64,000 nt of DNA from an uncultured Oscillibacter sp. (GCF_947654275.1 NZ_CANTJS010000001.1:95709-159708); one strand, 5' to 3'. Counted from the first letter of the stretch, positions 26,502 to 35,145 are shown. Numbers and translations are program-made. The notes: generated by a model from the letters alone, not told the origin.

Positions 26502-28337
26502 TTATTTGTTCTGATCGTCGTCGTCCACAACCTTGTAGTCCGCGTCGTAATACTGTCCCTGCTGGGCGGCTCCGGCGTCGGGGCCGGGCTGTGCGCCCTG
26601 GGGATTGGCCTGCTGATAGAGCTTTTCGCTGACAGCGAAGAACGCCTGCTGAAGGGCCTCGGTGTCCGCCTTGATGGCGGCGGCATCCTGCCCCTTCAGG
26701 GTCTCCTTCAGCTTGTCTACGCAGGACTGAACCTTGGCCCGGTCGTCGGCGGGAATCTTGTCGCCCATCTCCGCCAGGGTCTTCTCACTCTGATAGACCA
26801 TCTGGTCCGCCTGGTTCCGGGTCTCCACTTCCTCTTTCAGCTTCTTGTCCTGGGCGGCATACTGCTCGGCTTCCTTCACGGCTCTGTCGATGTCCTCCTT
26901 GCTCATGTTGGAGGAGGAGGTGATGGTAATGTGCTGCTCCTGGCCGGTGCCCAGGTCCTTGGCGGAAACCTCTACGATGCCGTTGGCGTCAATGTTGAAG
27001 GTAACCTCAATCTGCGGCACGCCCCGGCGGGCCGGCGCAATGCCGTCCAGGTGGAAGCGGCCCAGGGACTTGTTGGCGGCTGCCATCTCCCGTTCGCCCT
27101 GGAGGACGTTGACCTCCACGCTGGTCTGGTTGTCGGCGGCGGTGGAGAAGACCTGGCTCTTTTTCACGGGGATGGTGGTATTGCGGTCAATGAGCTTGGT
27201 GCACACGCCGCCGTAGGTCTCGATGCCCAGGGACAGGGGGGTCACGTCCAGCAGCAGCAGGTCCTTCACGTCGCCGGTGAGAACGCCGGCCTGAAGGGCC
27301 GCGCCCATGGCCACGCACTCGTCGGGGTTGATGCCCTTGAAGGGGTCGGAGCCGGTGAAGCTCTTCACGGCGTCCTGGACGGCGGGGATGCGGCTGGAGC
27401 CGCCCACCAGCAGAACCTTGGAGAGATCGGAGGGCTTGAGGCCCGCGTCGCTCATGGCCTGGCGCACGGGACCCATGGTGGCGTCCACCAGATGGGCGGT
27501 AAGCTCGTTGAACTTGGCCCGGGAGAGGGTCATGTCCAGGTGCTTGGGGCCGTTGGCGTCCGCGGTGATATAGGGCAGGTTGATATTGGAGGTGGTGACG
27601 CCGGAGAGCTCAATCTTGGCCTTTTCGGCGGCCTCCTTCAGCCGCTGCATGGCTACCTTGTCGCCGGAGAGGTCCACGCCGTCGGTGCGCTTGAACTCGG
27701 CCACCAACCATTTCATGACGCACTCGTCGAAGTCGTCGCCGCCCAGACGGTTGTTGCCGGCGGTGGCCAGAACCTGGATGAAGCCGTCGTCAATGTCCAG
27801 AATGGACACATCGAAGGTGCCGCCGCCCAGGTCATAGACCATGATCTTCTGAGCCTGCTCCTTATCCACGCCATAGGCCAGAGCCGCGGCGGTGGGCTCG
27901 TTGACGATGCGCTTCACGTCCAGCCCGGCGATTTTTCCCGCGTCCTTCGTGGCCTGGCGCTGGGAGTCGGTGAAGTAGGCGGGGACGGTGATGACCGCCT
28001 CGGTGACGGGACCGCCCAGATAGCTCTCGGCGTCCGCCTTGAGCTTCTGGAGAATCATGGCGCTGATCTCCTGGGGGGTGTAGTTTTTGCCGTCGATGGC
28101 GGTTTTGTGGTCGGAGCCCATTTCCCGTTTGATGGAGGAAATGGTCCGGTCCGGATTGGTAATGGCCTGGCGCTTGGCCACCTGGCCTACCATCCGCTCG
28201 CCGGTCTTGGAGAAGGCCACCACAGAGGGCGTGGTACGGTTGCCCTCGGCGTTGGCGATGACCACTGCCTCGCCGCCTTCCATCACGGCCACGCAGGAGT
28301 TGGTGGTTCCCAAATCAATACCGATTACTTTAGACAT
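26502..28337 (-). CDS. dnaK: Chaperone protein DnaK (Hsp70)
   Basis: A 611-residue Hsp70. The ATPase domain opens with [14 protein letters not shown] and includes [13 protein letters not shown] and [12 protein letters not shown]. The linker [15 protein letters not shown] leads into the substrate-binding domain. The lid ends in a Gln/Asp-rich tail (VVDDDDQNK). It works with GrpE and DnaJ encoded on either side. The length is typical for Firmicutes. Confidence 0.98.
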   Translation of the reverse strand: MSKVIGIDLGTTNSCVAVMEGGEAVVIANAEGNRTTPSVVAFSKTGERMVGQVAKRQAITNPDRTISSIKREMGSDHKTAIDGKNYTPQEISAMILQKLKADAESYLGGPVTEAVITVPAYFTDSQRQATKDAGKIAGLDVKRIVNEPTAAALAYGVDKEQAQKIMVYDLGGGTFDVSILDIDDGFIQVLATAGNNRLGGDDFDECVMKWLVAEFKRTDGVDLSGDKVAMQRLKEAAEKAKIELSGVTTSNINLPYITADANGPKHLDMTLSRAKFNELTAHLVDATMGPVRQAMSDAGLKPSDLSKVLLVGGSSRIPAVQDAVKSFTGSDPFKGINPDECVAMGAALQAGVLTGDVKDLLLLDVTPLSLGIETYGGVCTKLIDRNTTIPVKKSQVFSTAADNQTSVEVNVLQGEREMAAANKSLGRFHLDGIAPARRGVPQIEVTFNIDANGIVEVSAKDLGTGQEQHITITSSSNMSKEDIDRAVKEAEQYAAQDKKLKEEVETRNQADQMVYQSEKTLAEMGDKIPADDRAKVQSCVDKLKETLKGQDAAAIKADTEALQQAFFAVSEKLYQQANPQGAQPGPDAGAAQQGQYYDADYKVVDDDDQNK

Positions 28338-28390
28338 AATGATTGCCTCCTATATTCGTATAAATAATGATTGATTTTGCAGGATATTCT

Positions 28391-28470
28391 GTCAATTAGG
28401 AATTAGAAGTTAGGAATCAGGAATTGTATCGCCCTGAATAATTCCTCATTCCTAATTCCTCATTCCCAAT
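28391..28470. repeat. TAGGAATT-type palindromic repeat between grpE and dnaK
   Basis: Several TAGGAATT-like units followed by their complements (AATTCCTCATTCCTAATTCC), matching the repeat at 26352-26432 and, as one arm, 35093-35142. Confidence 0.7.
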
Positions 28471-29067
28471 TTAGTTTGCGACCTGTACGATGGCGTGGCG
28501 GATCACCTTATCCCCCAGCAGAAAGCCCGCCTGGAAAACCTGGGCCACCTCGTTTTCACCGAACTGCTCATCATCAATATGCATGACGGCGTTGTGCCGC
28601 TCCGGGTCAAAGGGCTGGCCCTGGGCCTCAATCTCCGTGACGCCCAGCTTTTTCAGAATCTCCTTGTACTGGGCGAAAATCATCTCCAGACCCTTTTTAT
28701 GGGCGTCGTCCTCGCCGCCGGGGGCGGAGGCGGCCCGCTCCAGGTTGTCGTAAACCGCCAGGAACTCCCGGATGGTGTCCGCTTTGGCGTCCTGATAGAG
28801 GGAGTCCTTTTCCTTGGCTGTGCGCTTGCGGTAGTTGTCGTACTCCGCGGCCAGGCGTGTAAACTGGTCCTTCACCGTCTCCAGCTGCTGCACGGCCTGT
28901 TCCATCTGCTCCACCTGCTCCCGGGTAAAGGTGACGCCCTTTTCCTTCTTCTTTTTGGCCTTGTTCTTTTCAGGGGCGGGCTCCGCCTCCTCCCGGCAAA
29001 CCTCCGGCTCCTGCGGAGCTGCTGTCTGCTCCGCCTCCAGCTCCTTGTTTTTTTCCTGCTCGCTCAT
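28471..29067 (-). CDS. grpE: Nucleotide exchange factor GrpE
   Basis: A 198-residue GrpE. An acidic and Lys-rich N-terminal tail of about 50 residues precedes a long coiled coil (EQVEQMEQAVQQLETVKDQF). The C-terminal beta domain has GVTEIEAQGQPFDPERHNAV and ends in VIRHAIVQVAN. It releases ADP from DnaK. The ATG overlaps the hrcA stop (ATGA). Confidence 0.96.
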   Translation of the reverse strand: MSEQEKNKELEAEQTAAPQEPEVCREEAEPAPEKNKAKKKKEKGVTFTREQVEQMEQAVQQLETVKDQFTRLAAEYDNYRKRTAKEKDSLYQDAKADTIREFLAVYDNLERAASAPGGEDDAHKKGLEMIFAQYKEILKKLGVTEIEAQGQPFDPERHNAVMHIDDEQFGENEVAQVFQAGFLLGDKVIRHAIVQVAN

Positions 29068-30128
29068 TCCCGTTCCTCCTTTGGGAGTAATTCCTTTTTT
29101 TCAAACAGCCGCGTCAGCCCTTCGGCAAAGCTGGAGAGCCGGGCGGCCACTGCCGCGTAATCCATTCTCGTGGGGCCTACCACGCCGATGAGGCCCCGCA
29201 TATTCTCACCGATATCATAGCTTGCCACCACGACGCTGGCATCTTTCAAGGCGTCGCTGACATTCTCCGGACCAATGAGAATCTCCATCTGCCGGTTCTC
29301 CGGCATGGGCAGGTTTTCCTTGCTGTCGGCCAGGAAGCTCATCAGCTCGTGGGCCTTGTCGGCGTCCCGGAACTCCGGGAGCTTCAAAAGCCGGCTGGCT
29401 CCGGCGGTGAAGATTTCCCGCTGTCCTGCCTCCTCCAGCACGTCCGCCCCATAGGCCACCACCTGGGACAACAGCAGAAACAGCTGGGGGCCGATCTGGT
29501 CCGACACCGACATCAGGCGCTGACTCATCTCCTGCAGGCTGACGCCGGTAAAATGGCTGTTCAGCAGACTCACCAGACCCGGCAGCTGATCCGGCGGCAC
29601 CTTCAGCTGCATCCGCAGCAGCTGGCTCTTCACCCGGCTGTCGCTGGTCATCAGCACTGCGATGCAGCTGTTCTCGTCCACCGGCAGCAGCTCAAAGCGG
29701 CGGGCGGTGACGCCGCCTTTTCTTGCGGCGCTGACATAGGCGGGATAACGCATCAGGGCGGAGACCGCCCGGCCCGCCTGGCCCAGAAACCGGTCCAGCT
29801 CCTCCATTTTCAGCTGGAGGGACTGGCGGATATGCTCCGTCTCCGCCAGGGAAAGCCGCTGCTCCTCCATCAGCTCGTTGACGTACAGCCGGTATCCCTT
29901 GGGGGAGGGCATCCGTCCGGCGGAGGTGTGGGGCTGCTCCAGATAGCCCTGTTCCGTCAAATCCGAAAGCTCATTGCGGATGGTGGCGGAGCTGACGCTG
30001 CCGCCCATCTCGGCGGCGATGGCCTTGGAGCCCACCGGCTCAGCGGTGCGGATGTAGTCCTCAATGACCACCTTCAGTATCTGCCGTTTTCGCTCCGTCA
30101 GTTCCACCAGCCGCGCCCCATTCATCAT
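29064..30128 (-). CDS. hrcA: Heat-inducible repressor HrcA
   Basis: A 354-residue repressor that binds CIRCE and is kept active by GroE. The winged helix spans ERKRQILKVVIEDYIRTAEPVGS to SATIRNELSDLTEQGYL; HTSAGRMPSPKGYRLYV is the HrcA signature. The start is most likely ATG 30128 or the adjacent ATG 30125. A GTG at 30143 is in frame but lies inside CIRCE. The only Shine-Dalgarno-like AAGGAG also lies within CIRCE, about 14 nt upstream, so translation initiation may be weak. First gene of the operon. Confidence 0.95.
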   Translation of the reverse strand: MMNGARLVELTERKRQILKVVIEDYIRTAEPVGSKAIAAEMGGSVSSATIRNELSDLTEQGYLEQPHTSAGRMPSPKGYRLYVNELMEEQRLSLAETEHIRQSLQLKMEELDRFLGQAGRAVSALMRYPAYVSAARKGGVTARRFELLPVDENSCIAVLMTSDSRVKSQLLRMQLKVPPDQLPGLVSLLNSHFTGVSLQEMSQRLMSVSDQIGPQLFLLLSQVVAYGADVLEEAGQREIFTAGASRLLKLPEFRDADKAHELMSFLADSKENLPMPENRQMEILIGPENVSDALKDASVVVASYDIGENMRGLIGVVGPTRMDYAAVAARLSSFAEGLTRLFEKKELLPKEERE

Positions 30129-30136
30129 CAGATAAT

Positions 30137-30163
30137 TTAGCACTCCTTTTCCCAGAGTGCTAA
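30137..30163. promoter_or_regulatory. CIRCE operator
   Basis: TTAGCACTC at 30137-30145, 9-bp spacer, GAGTGCTAA at 30155-30163: a perfect match to the HrcA operator. It is just downstream of the -10 and covers the ribosome-binding region of hrcA. Confidence 0.97.
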
Positions 30164-30167
30164 ACCG

Positions 30168-30196
30168 AGTTTACCACCGCCTCAAAATATTGTCAA
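30168..30196 (-). promoter_or_regulatory. Sigma-A promoter of the hrcA operon
   Basis: Minus strand TTGACA (30191-30196) and TAAACT (30168-30173), spacer 17, immediately upstream of CIRCE. Confidence 0.8.
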
Positions 30197-30220
30197 TGGA
30201 TGGATATAAACATTTTGTAA

Positions 30221-30257
30221 ACAAACGGCTGGCGCTTTTTAAGCGCCAGCCGTTTGT
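30221..30257. terminator. Strong hairpin upstream of hrcA
   Basis: A 17-bp perfect stem (30221-30237 with 30241-30257) and TTT loop. It lies between pta and hrcA, both read on the minus strand, and upstream of the hrcA promoter. It could end plus-strand antisense transcripts. Confidence 0.6.
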
Positions 30258-30346
30258 AAGCATTTTGCCCCCGGTAAAATGCTGTTGATGGAACATGTGG
30301 GAAAAAACCGATGGTCCTTTCCTCCAAAGCCTTTCAGGCAATGCCC

Positions 30347-30377
30347 GAAAAAAGAACCCGGGAGTATTCCCGGGCTC
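30347..30377 (-). terminator. Terminator of pta
   Basis: Stem 30354-30363 with 30368-30377 (CCCGGG core), followed on the minus strand by a U-run at 30347-30353. Confidence 0.8.
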
Positions 30378-30402
30378 TTCCGTCATTGCAGCTGTCCGGC
30401 CC

Positions 30403-31383
30403 TCAGTCCGCGCAGAGACCAGCGGTGATGATGGCCATGGAGTAGACCTCCTGGGCGTTGCAGCCCCGGGAGAGGTCATTGATGGGGGCGTTGAGGCCCT
30501 GGAGAATGGGGCCGTAGGCGTCGAAGGCGCCCATGCGCTGGCAGATCTTATAGCCGATGTTGCCCGCGTTGATATCCGGGAAGATGAAGGTGTTGGCGTG
30601 GCCGGCCACCTTGGAATCGGGACACTTGGTATGGGCCACCCGGGGAGAGACCGCCGCGTCGAACTGGAGCTCGCCGTCCACGTCCACGCCGGGAAGGGCC
30701 AGCTTGGCTCTCTCGCAGGCGTTGCGCATCTTGTCCACGTCCTCGCCCTTGCCGGAGCCCAGGGTGGAGTAGCTCAGGAAGGCCACAGCCGGGTTGATGC
30801 CGAAGGTGCGGGCCGTCTGGACGGTCTCCACGGCAATCTCCACCAGCTCGTCTTCGGAGGGCTGGATATTGATGGCGCAGTCCGCCATGGCGAACACGTC
30901 GGGGTCGCCGGTGGCGGAGGGACGGACCAGAATGAAGCAGCTGGACACAATCTTGCAGCCGGGCTTGGTCTTGATGAGCTGGAGAGCAGGCCGGACGGTG
31001 TCGGCGGTGGAGTAGGTAGCGCCGCCCAGCAGAGCGTCGGCATAGCCCATTTTCACCAGCATGGTGCCGAAATAGTTGCCCTGCTTCAGGGTCGTGCGGC
31101 ACTGCTCCTCGGTCATCTTGCCCTTGCGGAGCGCCACCATCTCGGCCACCATCTTGTCCATATCCTCAAAGGTCTCGGGGTCCAGAATCTCCGCGCCCTT
31201 GACGTTAAAGCCAATTTCCTCGGCGGCGGACAGGATTTCCTCCCGGTTTCCCACCAGCACGGGCATCAGGAAGGTGGCGGAGAGCAGGCGGGCGGCGGCC
31301 TCCAGAATGCGGGGATCGGTGCCCTCGGTAAACACGATCTTTCTGGGATGGGCCTTCAGCTTCTTAATCAGGAATTCAAACAT
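30403..31383 (-). CDS. pta: Phosphate acetyltransferase
   Basis: A 326-residue enzyme converting acetyl-CoA and phosphate to acetyl phosphate, feeding substrate-level ATP formation. KIVFTEGTDPRILEAA near the N-terminus, ADALLGGATYSTADTVRP and the C-terminal GCNAQEVYSMAIITA are Pta/Ptb-family signatures; the length matches short Pta. The start ATG 31383 has GGAGGA 8 bp upstream. No ackA is adjacent. Phosphate butyryltransferases are related, but residue patterns favour acetyl. Confidence 0.93.
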   Translation of the reverse strand: MFEFLIKKLKAHPRKIVFTEGTDPRILEAAARLLSATFLMPVLVGNREEILSAAEEIGFNVKGAEILDPETFEDMDKMVAEMVALRKGKMTEEQCRTTLKQGNYFGTMLVKMGYADALLGGATYSTADTVRPALQLIKTKPGCKIVSSCFILVRPSATGDPDVFAMADCAINIQPSEDELVEIAVETVQTARTFGINPAVAFLSYSTLGSGKGEDVDKMRNACERAKLALPGVDVDGELQFDAAVSPRVAHTKCPDSKVAGHANTFIFPDINAGNIGYKICQRMGAFDAYGPILQGLNAPINDLSRGCNAQEVYSMAIITAGLCAD

Positions 31384-31431
31384 GTGCAGTTCCTCCAAAC
31401 GCGTCTTTTGAGAGAAGTTTCTCTGGCTTTC

Positions 31432-31459
31432 ATTATACACGTTTGCGCCTTGCGGTCAA
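31432..31459 (-). promoter_or_regulatory. Promoter of pta
   Basis: Minus strand TTGACC (31454-31459) and TATAAT (31432-31437), spacer 16. Confidence 0.65.
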
Positions 31460-31596
31460 TGTAAAATTTGGATTTTTGCCCTAAAATTTTGCGGCTTCGA
31501 CGGCAATTTTCCAAACCGGCGGCTAAAAATCCCGGCGGACCGGCGGCGGCATTTGTAAAATTTGCGAAAACAGAGGTTTTTTGCCCCTTCCAGGGC

Positions 31597-31625
31597 TTGA
31601 CGGGGGTGGGAAAAAGCGGTATGAT
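31597..31625 (+). promoter_or_regulatory. Promoter for the M23 hydrolase gene
   Basis: TTGACG (31597-31602) and TATGAT (31620-31625), spacer 17, giving a leader of about 200 nt. Confidence 0.65.
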
Positions 31626-31631
31626 AGTGCC

Positions 31632-31800
31632 GGTAACAAATTGTAACTTTTTATGTCCCTTATGTCTGTCCGGGGAGCCCCGGATGAAACGGCTCCGTCA
31701 GGCATATCTCCAAAGGGCATATCATGAGACAGGAATCACCCATGTCCCTCCCGGCCCCCTGTGCCGGCCCCGGGGACATGGCGGGAGCTAAGCGTGCGGT
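31632..31800 (+). promoter_or_regulatory. Structured leader, possibly a riboswitch
   Basis: The 200-nt leader has a small stem at CCGGGGAGCCCCGG, the segment GGATGAAACGG, a long stem pairing CATGTCCC (about 31740) with GGGGACATG (about 31774), and ends in GGGAGCTAAGCG. GGGGAGCC and AGCTAA recall elements of the c-di-AMP (ydaO/yuaA) riboswitch, which often precedes cell-wall hydrolase genes. Other conserved parts are not clear, so the class is uncertain. Confidence 0.4.
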
Positions 31801-31830
31801 TTTTGCTCAGGACCGAATGAAAGGATATCT

Positions 31831-33726
31831 ATGAGTCAGGATACCAGAAAGCCAACCAGAACCACAACATCCCGGCGCTCCATGCAGACGGAGCGCCAGC
31901 GGGAACGCCGCGCCTCCTCCGCCCGTCAGCGGACGGCGGTTCGGGAAGAGCGGGAGCAGCAGAAGCAGGTCCCCAGAGAGGACGAATGGACGGCCTCCAT
32001 TCGGAACTGGGACCCGGAGCGCTCCTCTGAGGCCTCCAGACAGACGGAGCGGGAACGCCGGCGCGGAACCCCTCAGGGCGGAAGCCGCCGGACGGAGTCC
32101 CCCCGTTCTCAGAGCGGACGCCCCCGGCGGGAGGAAGCCCCTGCCGACAGTCCGGCAGGCGTACTCCAGGCCATCTCACAAAAGACCCGGCACGTCCGCC
32201 GCCGGTGGCGGCGCATCGTCCGGGAGAAACGGAATCACCGTTTTCCCGAGTCCGAGCGGGTTTCCATTCAGCTGCTGCTGTTCATCTGGTCCATGCTCCC
32301 CATGCTGGGCAGCCGGATTCAGGAGCGGGTTCTGACGAAAAACCAGGAGAGCCGCCAGAAGAGCGCCGTGCGCTCCGCCAGGGCCGAGGGCCGGAGGGGC
32401 ATTCACCCGGTTCTGTTCCTGGGAGGCGGCTGCGCCGCCGCGGCGGTCATCCTCTTCTTCTCCATGTATACCATGGGCACCACGGTCACCTATAACGGGC
32501 GGGTCATCGCCGCGGTTTCCTCCGAGGAGGCGGCCGAGGAAGCCCGGACGGACCTGGAGCGGGTCACCGCCCAGACCCTGGGCCGCACCTTCACCATTGA
32601 CGACTCCCTGATTCAGTACGACTCCGGCCTTCTCCGGCGGCAGGACCTGGTGGATATCGAGGTCTATCAGGAGGACCTGTCCCAGGAGATCGGCATGGTC
32701 ACCGCCGCCTACTGTCTGTATGTCAACGGTGAGCGCATCGGGGCCACGCCCTACCAGGGGGCCCTGGAACAGCTGCTGGAGCAGATGAAGCTCTCCGCCA
32801 CCAACGAGGGCACCATCTCCATCAGCTTTGCCGAGGACGTGAAGGTGCAGGAGGAATATGTGCCCACCGAGGACCTGATGAATCTGGGCTATATTGCCGA
32901 GACCCTCTACAGCACCAAGACCGCCGAAACCAACTACACCGTGTCCAAGGGAGATACCTGGTCCCAGATTGCGGAGAAGAACGGCCTGACCTCCAAGGAG
33001 CTTCTGGCCCTGAACCCCGGCTATGACATCAACAAGCTCCAGATTGGCGAGGTGCTGACCCTGTCCGCCTCCGTGCCCTACCTGACCATGACGGTGGTCC
33101 AGCAGGAGCGCTATGTGGACGACGTGGCCTATGAAATCGAATACACCGACACCGCCGATCTCTACCAGTATGACTACAAGGTCACCTCCCCCGGCCAGTA
33201 CGGGGCGGCGGACGTAGTCGCCAACGTCACCTATGTCAACGGCACGGAAACCGAGCGGACGGTTCTCTCCTCCGTCACCCTCCGGGAGCCCGTCACGGAA
33301 CATCAGCTTCGGGGCACCAAGGTGCGGCCCACCTGGTATCCCACGGGTACCTTCCGCTGGCCCACCAACGGACGCATCACCTCCCGCTTCGGCGGCCGGA
33401 AGTCCCCCGGCGGCGTCGGCTCCACCAACCACAAGGGCATCGACATTGCCGTCCCCTACGGAACGCCCATTTACGCTGCGGACGGCGGCACGGTCACCTA
33501 CGCCGGCTGGATGGGCGGCTACGGATACCTGGTCCGCATTGACCACGGCAACGGCTATGAAACCTATTACGGACACAACAGCAGTCTGACGGTCTCCGTA
33601 GGCCAGCACGTCTACAAGGGCCAGCAGATCGCCCGGGCGGGCTCCACCGGCAACTCCACCGGCAATCACTGCCACTTCGAGGTCCGCTATAACGGCGTGG
33701 CCCGGAACCCGCTGAATTACCTGTAA
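31831..33726 (+). CDS. Membrane-anchored LysM-G5-M23 peptidoglycan hydrolase
   Basis: A 631-residue cell-wall endopeptidase. Residues 1-175 are cytoplasmic and extremely rich in Arg, Ser and Glu. One membrane span lies near 191-212. After a middle region come LysM (about 368-413, YTVSKGDTWSQIAEKNGL), a G5-type domain (about 418-500) and an M23 peptidase domain. Zinc ligands are in NHKGIDIAVPYG (His and Asp near 534-538) and HCHFEV near 613. It should cut peptidoglycan cross-links outside the membrane. The unusual basic cytoplasmic tail may anchor it to a cytoplasmic partner. A long structured leader precedes it. Confidence 0.9.
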   Translation: MSQDTRKPTRTTTSRRSMQTERQRERRASSARQRTAVREEREQQKQVPREDEWTASIRNWDPERSSEASRQTERERRRGTPQGGSRRTESPRSQSGRPRREEAPADSPAGVLQAISQKTRHVRRRWRRIVREKRNHRFPESERVSIQLLLFIWSMLPMLGSRIQERVLTKNQESRQKSAVRSARAEGRRGIHPVLFLGGGCAAAAVILFFSMYTMGTTVTYNGRVIAAVSSEEAAEEARTDLERVTAQTLGRTFTIDDSLIQYDSGLLRRQDLVDIEVYQEDLSQEIGMVTAAYCLYVNGERIGATPYQGALEQLLEQMKLSATNEGTISISFAEDVKVQEEYVPTEDLMNLGYIAETLYSTKTAETNYTVSKGDTWSQIAEKNGLTSKELLALNPGYDINKLQIGEVLTLSASVPYLTMTVVQQERYVDDVAYEIEYTDTADLYQYDYKVTSPGQYGAADVVANVTYVNGTETERTVLSSVTLREPVTEHQLRGTKVRPTWYPTGTFRWPTNGRITSRFGGRKSPGGVGSTNHKGIDIAVPYGTPIYAADGGTVTYAGWMGGYGYLVRIDHGNGYETYYGHNSSLTVSVGQHVYKGQQIARAGSTGNSTGNHCHFEVRYNGVARNPLNYL

Positions 33727-33748
33727 TACCGCCCCCTGTAATATCAGG

Positions 33749-33785
33749 AAAACCGCCTGAACATCTTGGATGTTCAGGCGGTTTT
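33749..33785. terminator. Terminator after the M23 gene
   Basis: A 17-bp stem (33749-33765 with 33769-33785) with a 3-nt loop, followed by a T-run; A-run on the other side serves the convergent gene. Confidence 0.85.
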
Positions 33786-33830
33786 TTCGCAGCATTTGAT
33801 CGTTTCCAAACCCAGGGTTCGGAATAATGC

Positions 33831-33944
33831 TCAGTTGACTTCACCGCAGGAGGGGCACTCCCCGGAATCCGGCCAATCGCTCCCGCTGTAACCACAGAAA
33901 CGGCACACACGGAAATAGTGCAAAATTTTCTTTATCAGACGCAT
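33831..33944 (-). CDS. 37-residue zinc-ribbon microprotein
   Basis: A very small gene, too short for most ORF callers. It begins MRLIKKILHYFR and contains CRFCGYSG and CPSCGEVN, two CxxC knuckles 13 residues apart, that is, a rubredoxin-like zinc ribbon. The ATG at 33944 has a good GGAGG about 7 bp upstream (33951-33956). It starts 15 bp after the stop of the 147-residue protein gene and likely shares its promoter. The N-terminus is basic and amphipathic. Function unknown; a zinc-binding partner of the upstream protein is possible. Confidence 0.7.
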   Translation of the reverse strand: MRLIKKILHYFRVCRFCGYSGSDWPDSGECPSCGEVN

Positions 33945-33959
33945 ACATCATCCTCCTTC

Positions 33960-34403
33960 TCACTCGTATCTGAATCCCACTTCTCCGTTATCAAAAACTT
34001 TAAACTGAATCTTACGCTTCTTTTCGTACTTTTTCAACCGTTTCGCAATTCCCTCCGCGCATCTTCGCACGATTCGCCGCCGGTCGTCCTCACTGTAGAA
34101 ATAAGGGCCGTCCCGTCCCATCCAGAGAGTGGGGTTTCCATCAATCGTCATATCCACCACGCGTCGCATGTTGGCAGGCTGTCCACTCTCCGTGGCGAAG
34201 CGAATGGGAAACCAGGTATTATTGCGCATGTCCGATGGATATCCCTCTTTTAGCTTCTCGGCCAGCATTTCAATCATCCATTCCTTGGTGACAGTTTGGT
34301 CATCATCAATCGTCGTCTTCATATACGTAAACTGGTCATTTTCAAAGCCAACGATCTCATCAACGATTAAACCCAGCTTTGTTTCCTCGTCAACCCATAA
34401 CAT
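33960..34403 (-). CDS. Unknown protein, low-GC gene
   Basis: A 147-residue soluble protein not recognised. The N-terminal half is acidic (VDEETKLGLIVDEIVGFEND); the C-terminal half is basic (KRLKKYEKKRKIQFKVF). Its base composition is clearly more AT-rich than the neighbours, suggesting horizontal acquisition. AAAGGAGAG precedes the ATG, and a strong promoter lies at 34480-34508. It is followed by the zinc-ribbon microprotein gene. Confidence 0.65.
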   Translation of the reverse strand: MLWVDEETKLGLIVDEIVGFENDQFTYMKTTIDDDQTVTKEWMIEMLAEKLKEGYPSDMRNNTWFPIRFATESGQPANMRRVVDMTIDGNPTLWMGRDGPYFYSEDDRRRIVRRCAEGIAKRLKKYEKKRKIQFKVFDNGEVGFRYE

Positions 34404-34479
34404 CCGTTCCCTCTCCTTTCAGCCAGCAGCCCGCGTGCCGCATCGTTCAAACAGATTTCAACGTTTTCCGACTTCTTAT

Positions 34480-34508
34480 ACTATAACAGAATTGGGTTTT
34501 TTTGTCAA
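34480..34508 (-). promoter_or_regulatory. Promoter for the low-GC gene pair
   Basis: Minus strand TTGACA (34503-34508) and TATAGT (34480-34485), spacer 17. Confidence 0.75.
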
Positions 34509-34540
34509 GCACTGCGGGCGCCTGTCATTCAGGTCTGAAT

Positions 34541-34603
34541 TCAGGGCAGCTTGTACTCCTCCAGGTCCCTGTCCAGGCTCTCGGTAAATTCCCCAGCAGC
34601 GGG
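34541..34603 (-). pseudogene. Fragment of the Na/Pi cotransporter 3' end
   Basis: Read on the minus strand, about 20 codons give VPAAGEFTESLDRDLEEYKLP and stop. The intact gene ends VKAAGEFTESLDRDLEKYRLP at 35146. An in-frame stop lies just upstream, so this is a remnant of a partial duplication about 605 bp away from the parent sequence. Confidence 0.8.
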
Positions 34604-34623
34604 AACGAGGTCCTTTCAAGCCG

Positions 34624-35085
34624 TCAGCCGCCGAACATGCGGCTGCCGGGCCCGATGGGCCGGAACTGCTGTGCCACAGCCCGGGCCCCGAATTCCGCTT
34701 CCAGCCGTCCCCAGTCTGCCGCGGGGAGGAGGCAGAAGCCCAGGGTATCGTTTTCCATGGAGGGGACGAAGCAGCGGAGCTGGTAATCCGGCGCGATGAA
34801 GGCCTGCACCGCCCGCAGCGTGGTGTCCCGGTCCATCCGCTCCGGGGCGTAAGGAATGGCGGCGGCGGTCCCGTCCCGGACCAGCAGGATATCCTGTCCC
34901 CTGGGCAGAACGCTGTCCCGCACCTCATACGTGAAGCAGGCAGGCAGCTGTTCGCAAACGCCCTGCACAATCCACTCGTCGTAATCTCTCCAGTCCACCC
35001 AAAGCAGGGGGCCGTTCTGCCAAAAACCGTCCGCCTCCCCCTCCGGGTCCCTCAGATACCGTTCAACAGCAGTTTTCACAGTCAT
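34624..35085 (-). CDS. Unknown 153-residue protein
   Basis: A soluble protein with Trp/Tyr-rich segments (FWQNGPLLWVDWRDYDEWIVQ) and no recognised domain. It lies between the Na/Pi cotransporter gene and a remnant copy of that gene's 3' end, so it may be part of a duplicated or inserted block. Start choice: ATG 35085 has GGGGAG directly adjacent, while the GTG at 35079 (codon 3) would have the same GGGGAG at a normal 6-nt distance. Function unknown. Confidence 0.6.
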   Translation of the reverse strand: MTVKTAVERYLRDPEGEADGFWQNGPLLWVDWRDYDEWIVQGVCEQLPACFTYEVRDSVLPRGQDILLVRDGTAAAIPYAPERMDRDTTLRAVQAFIAPDYQLRCFVPSMENDTLGFCLLPAADWGRLEAEFGARAVAQQFRPIGPGSRMFGG

Positions 35086-35092
35086 CTCCCCA

Positions 35093-35142
35093 TTCCAATT
35101 CCTAACTCCTAATTCCTAACTCCTAATTCCTAACTCCTAATT
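35093..35142. repeat. AATTCCTAACTCCT repeats
   Basis: Six or so units of AATTCCTA/ACTCCTA in one arm only; related to the palindromic repeats at 26352-26432 and 28391-28470. Confidence 0.7.
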
Positions 35143-35145
35143 GAA

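Noticed and set aside
25305..28374. Very long plus-strand open frames opposite dnaJ and dnaK
   Set aside because: Typical antisense shadows of GC-rich genes; the minus-strand products are unmistakable chaperones.
33918..34253. 111-residue plus-strand open frame
   Set aside because: Antisense to the low-GC gene, which has its own promoter and ribosome site; no protein pattern.
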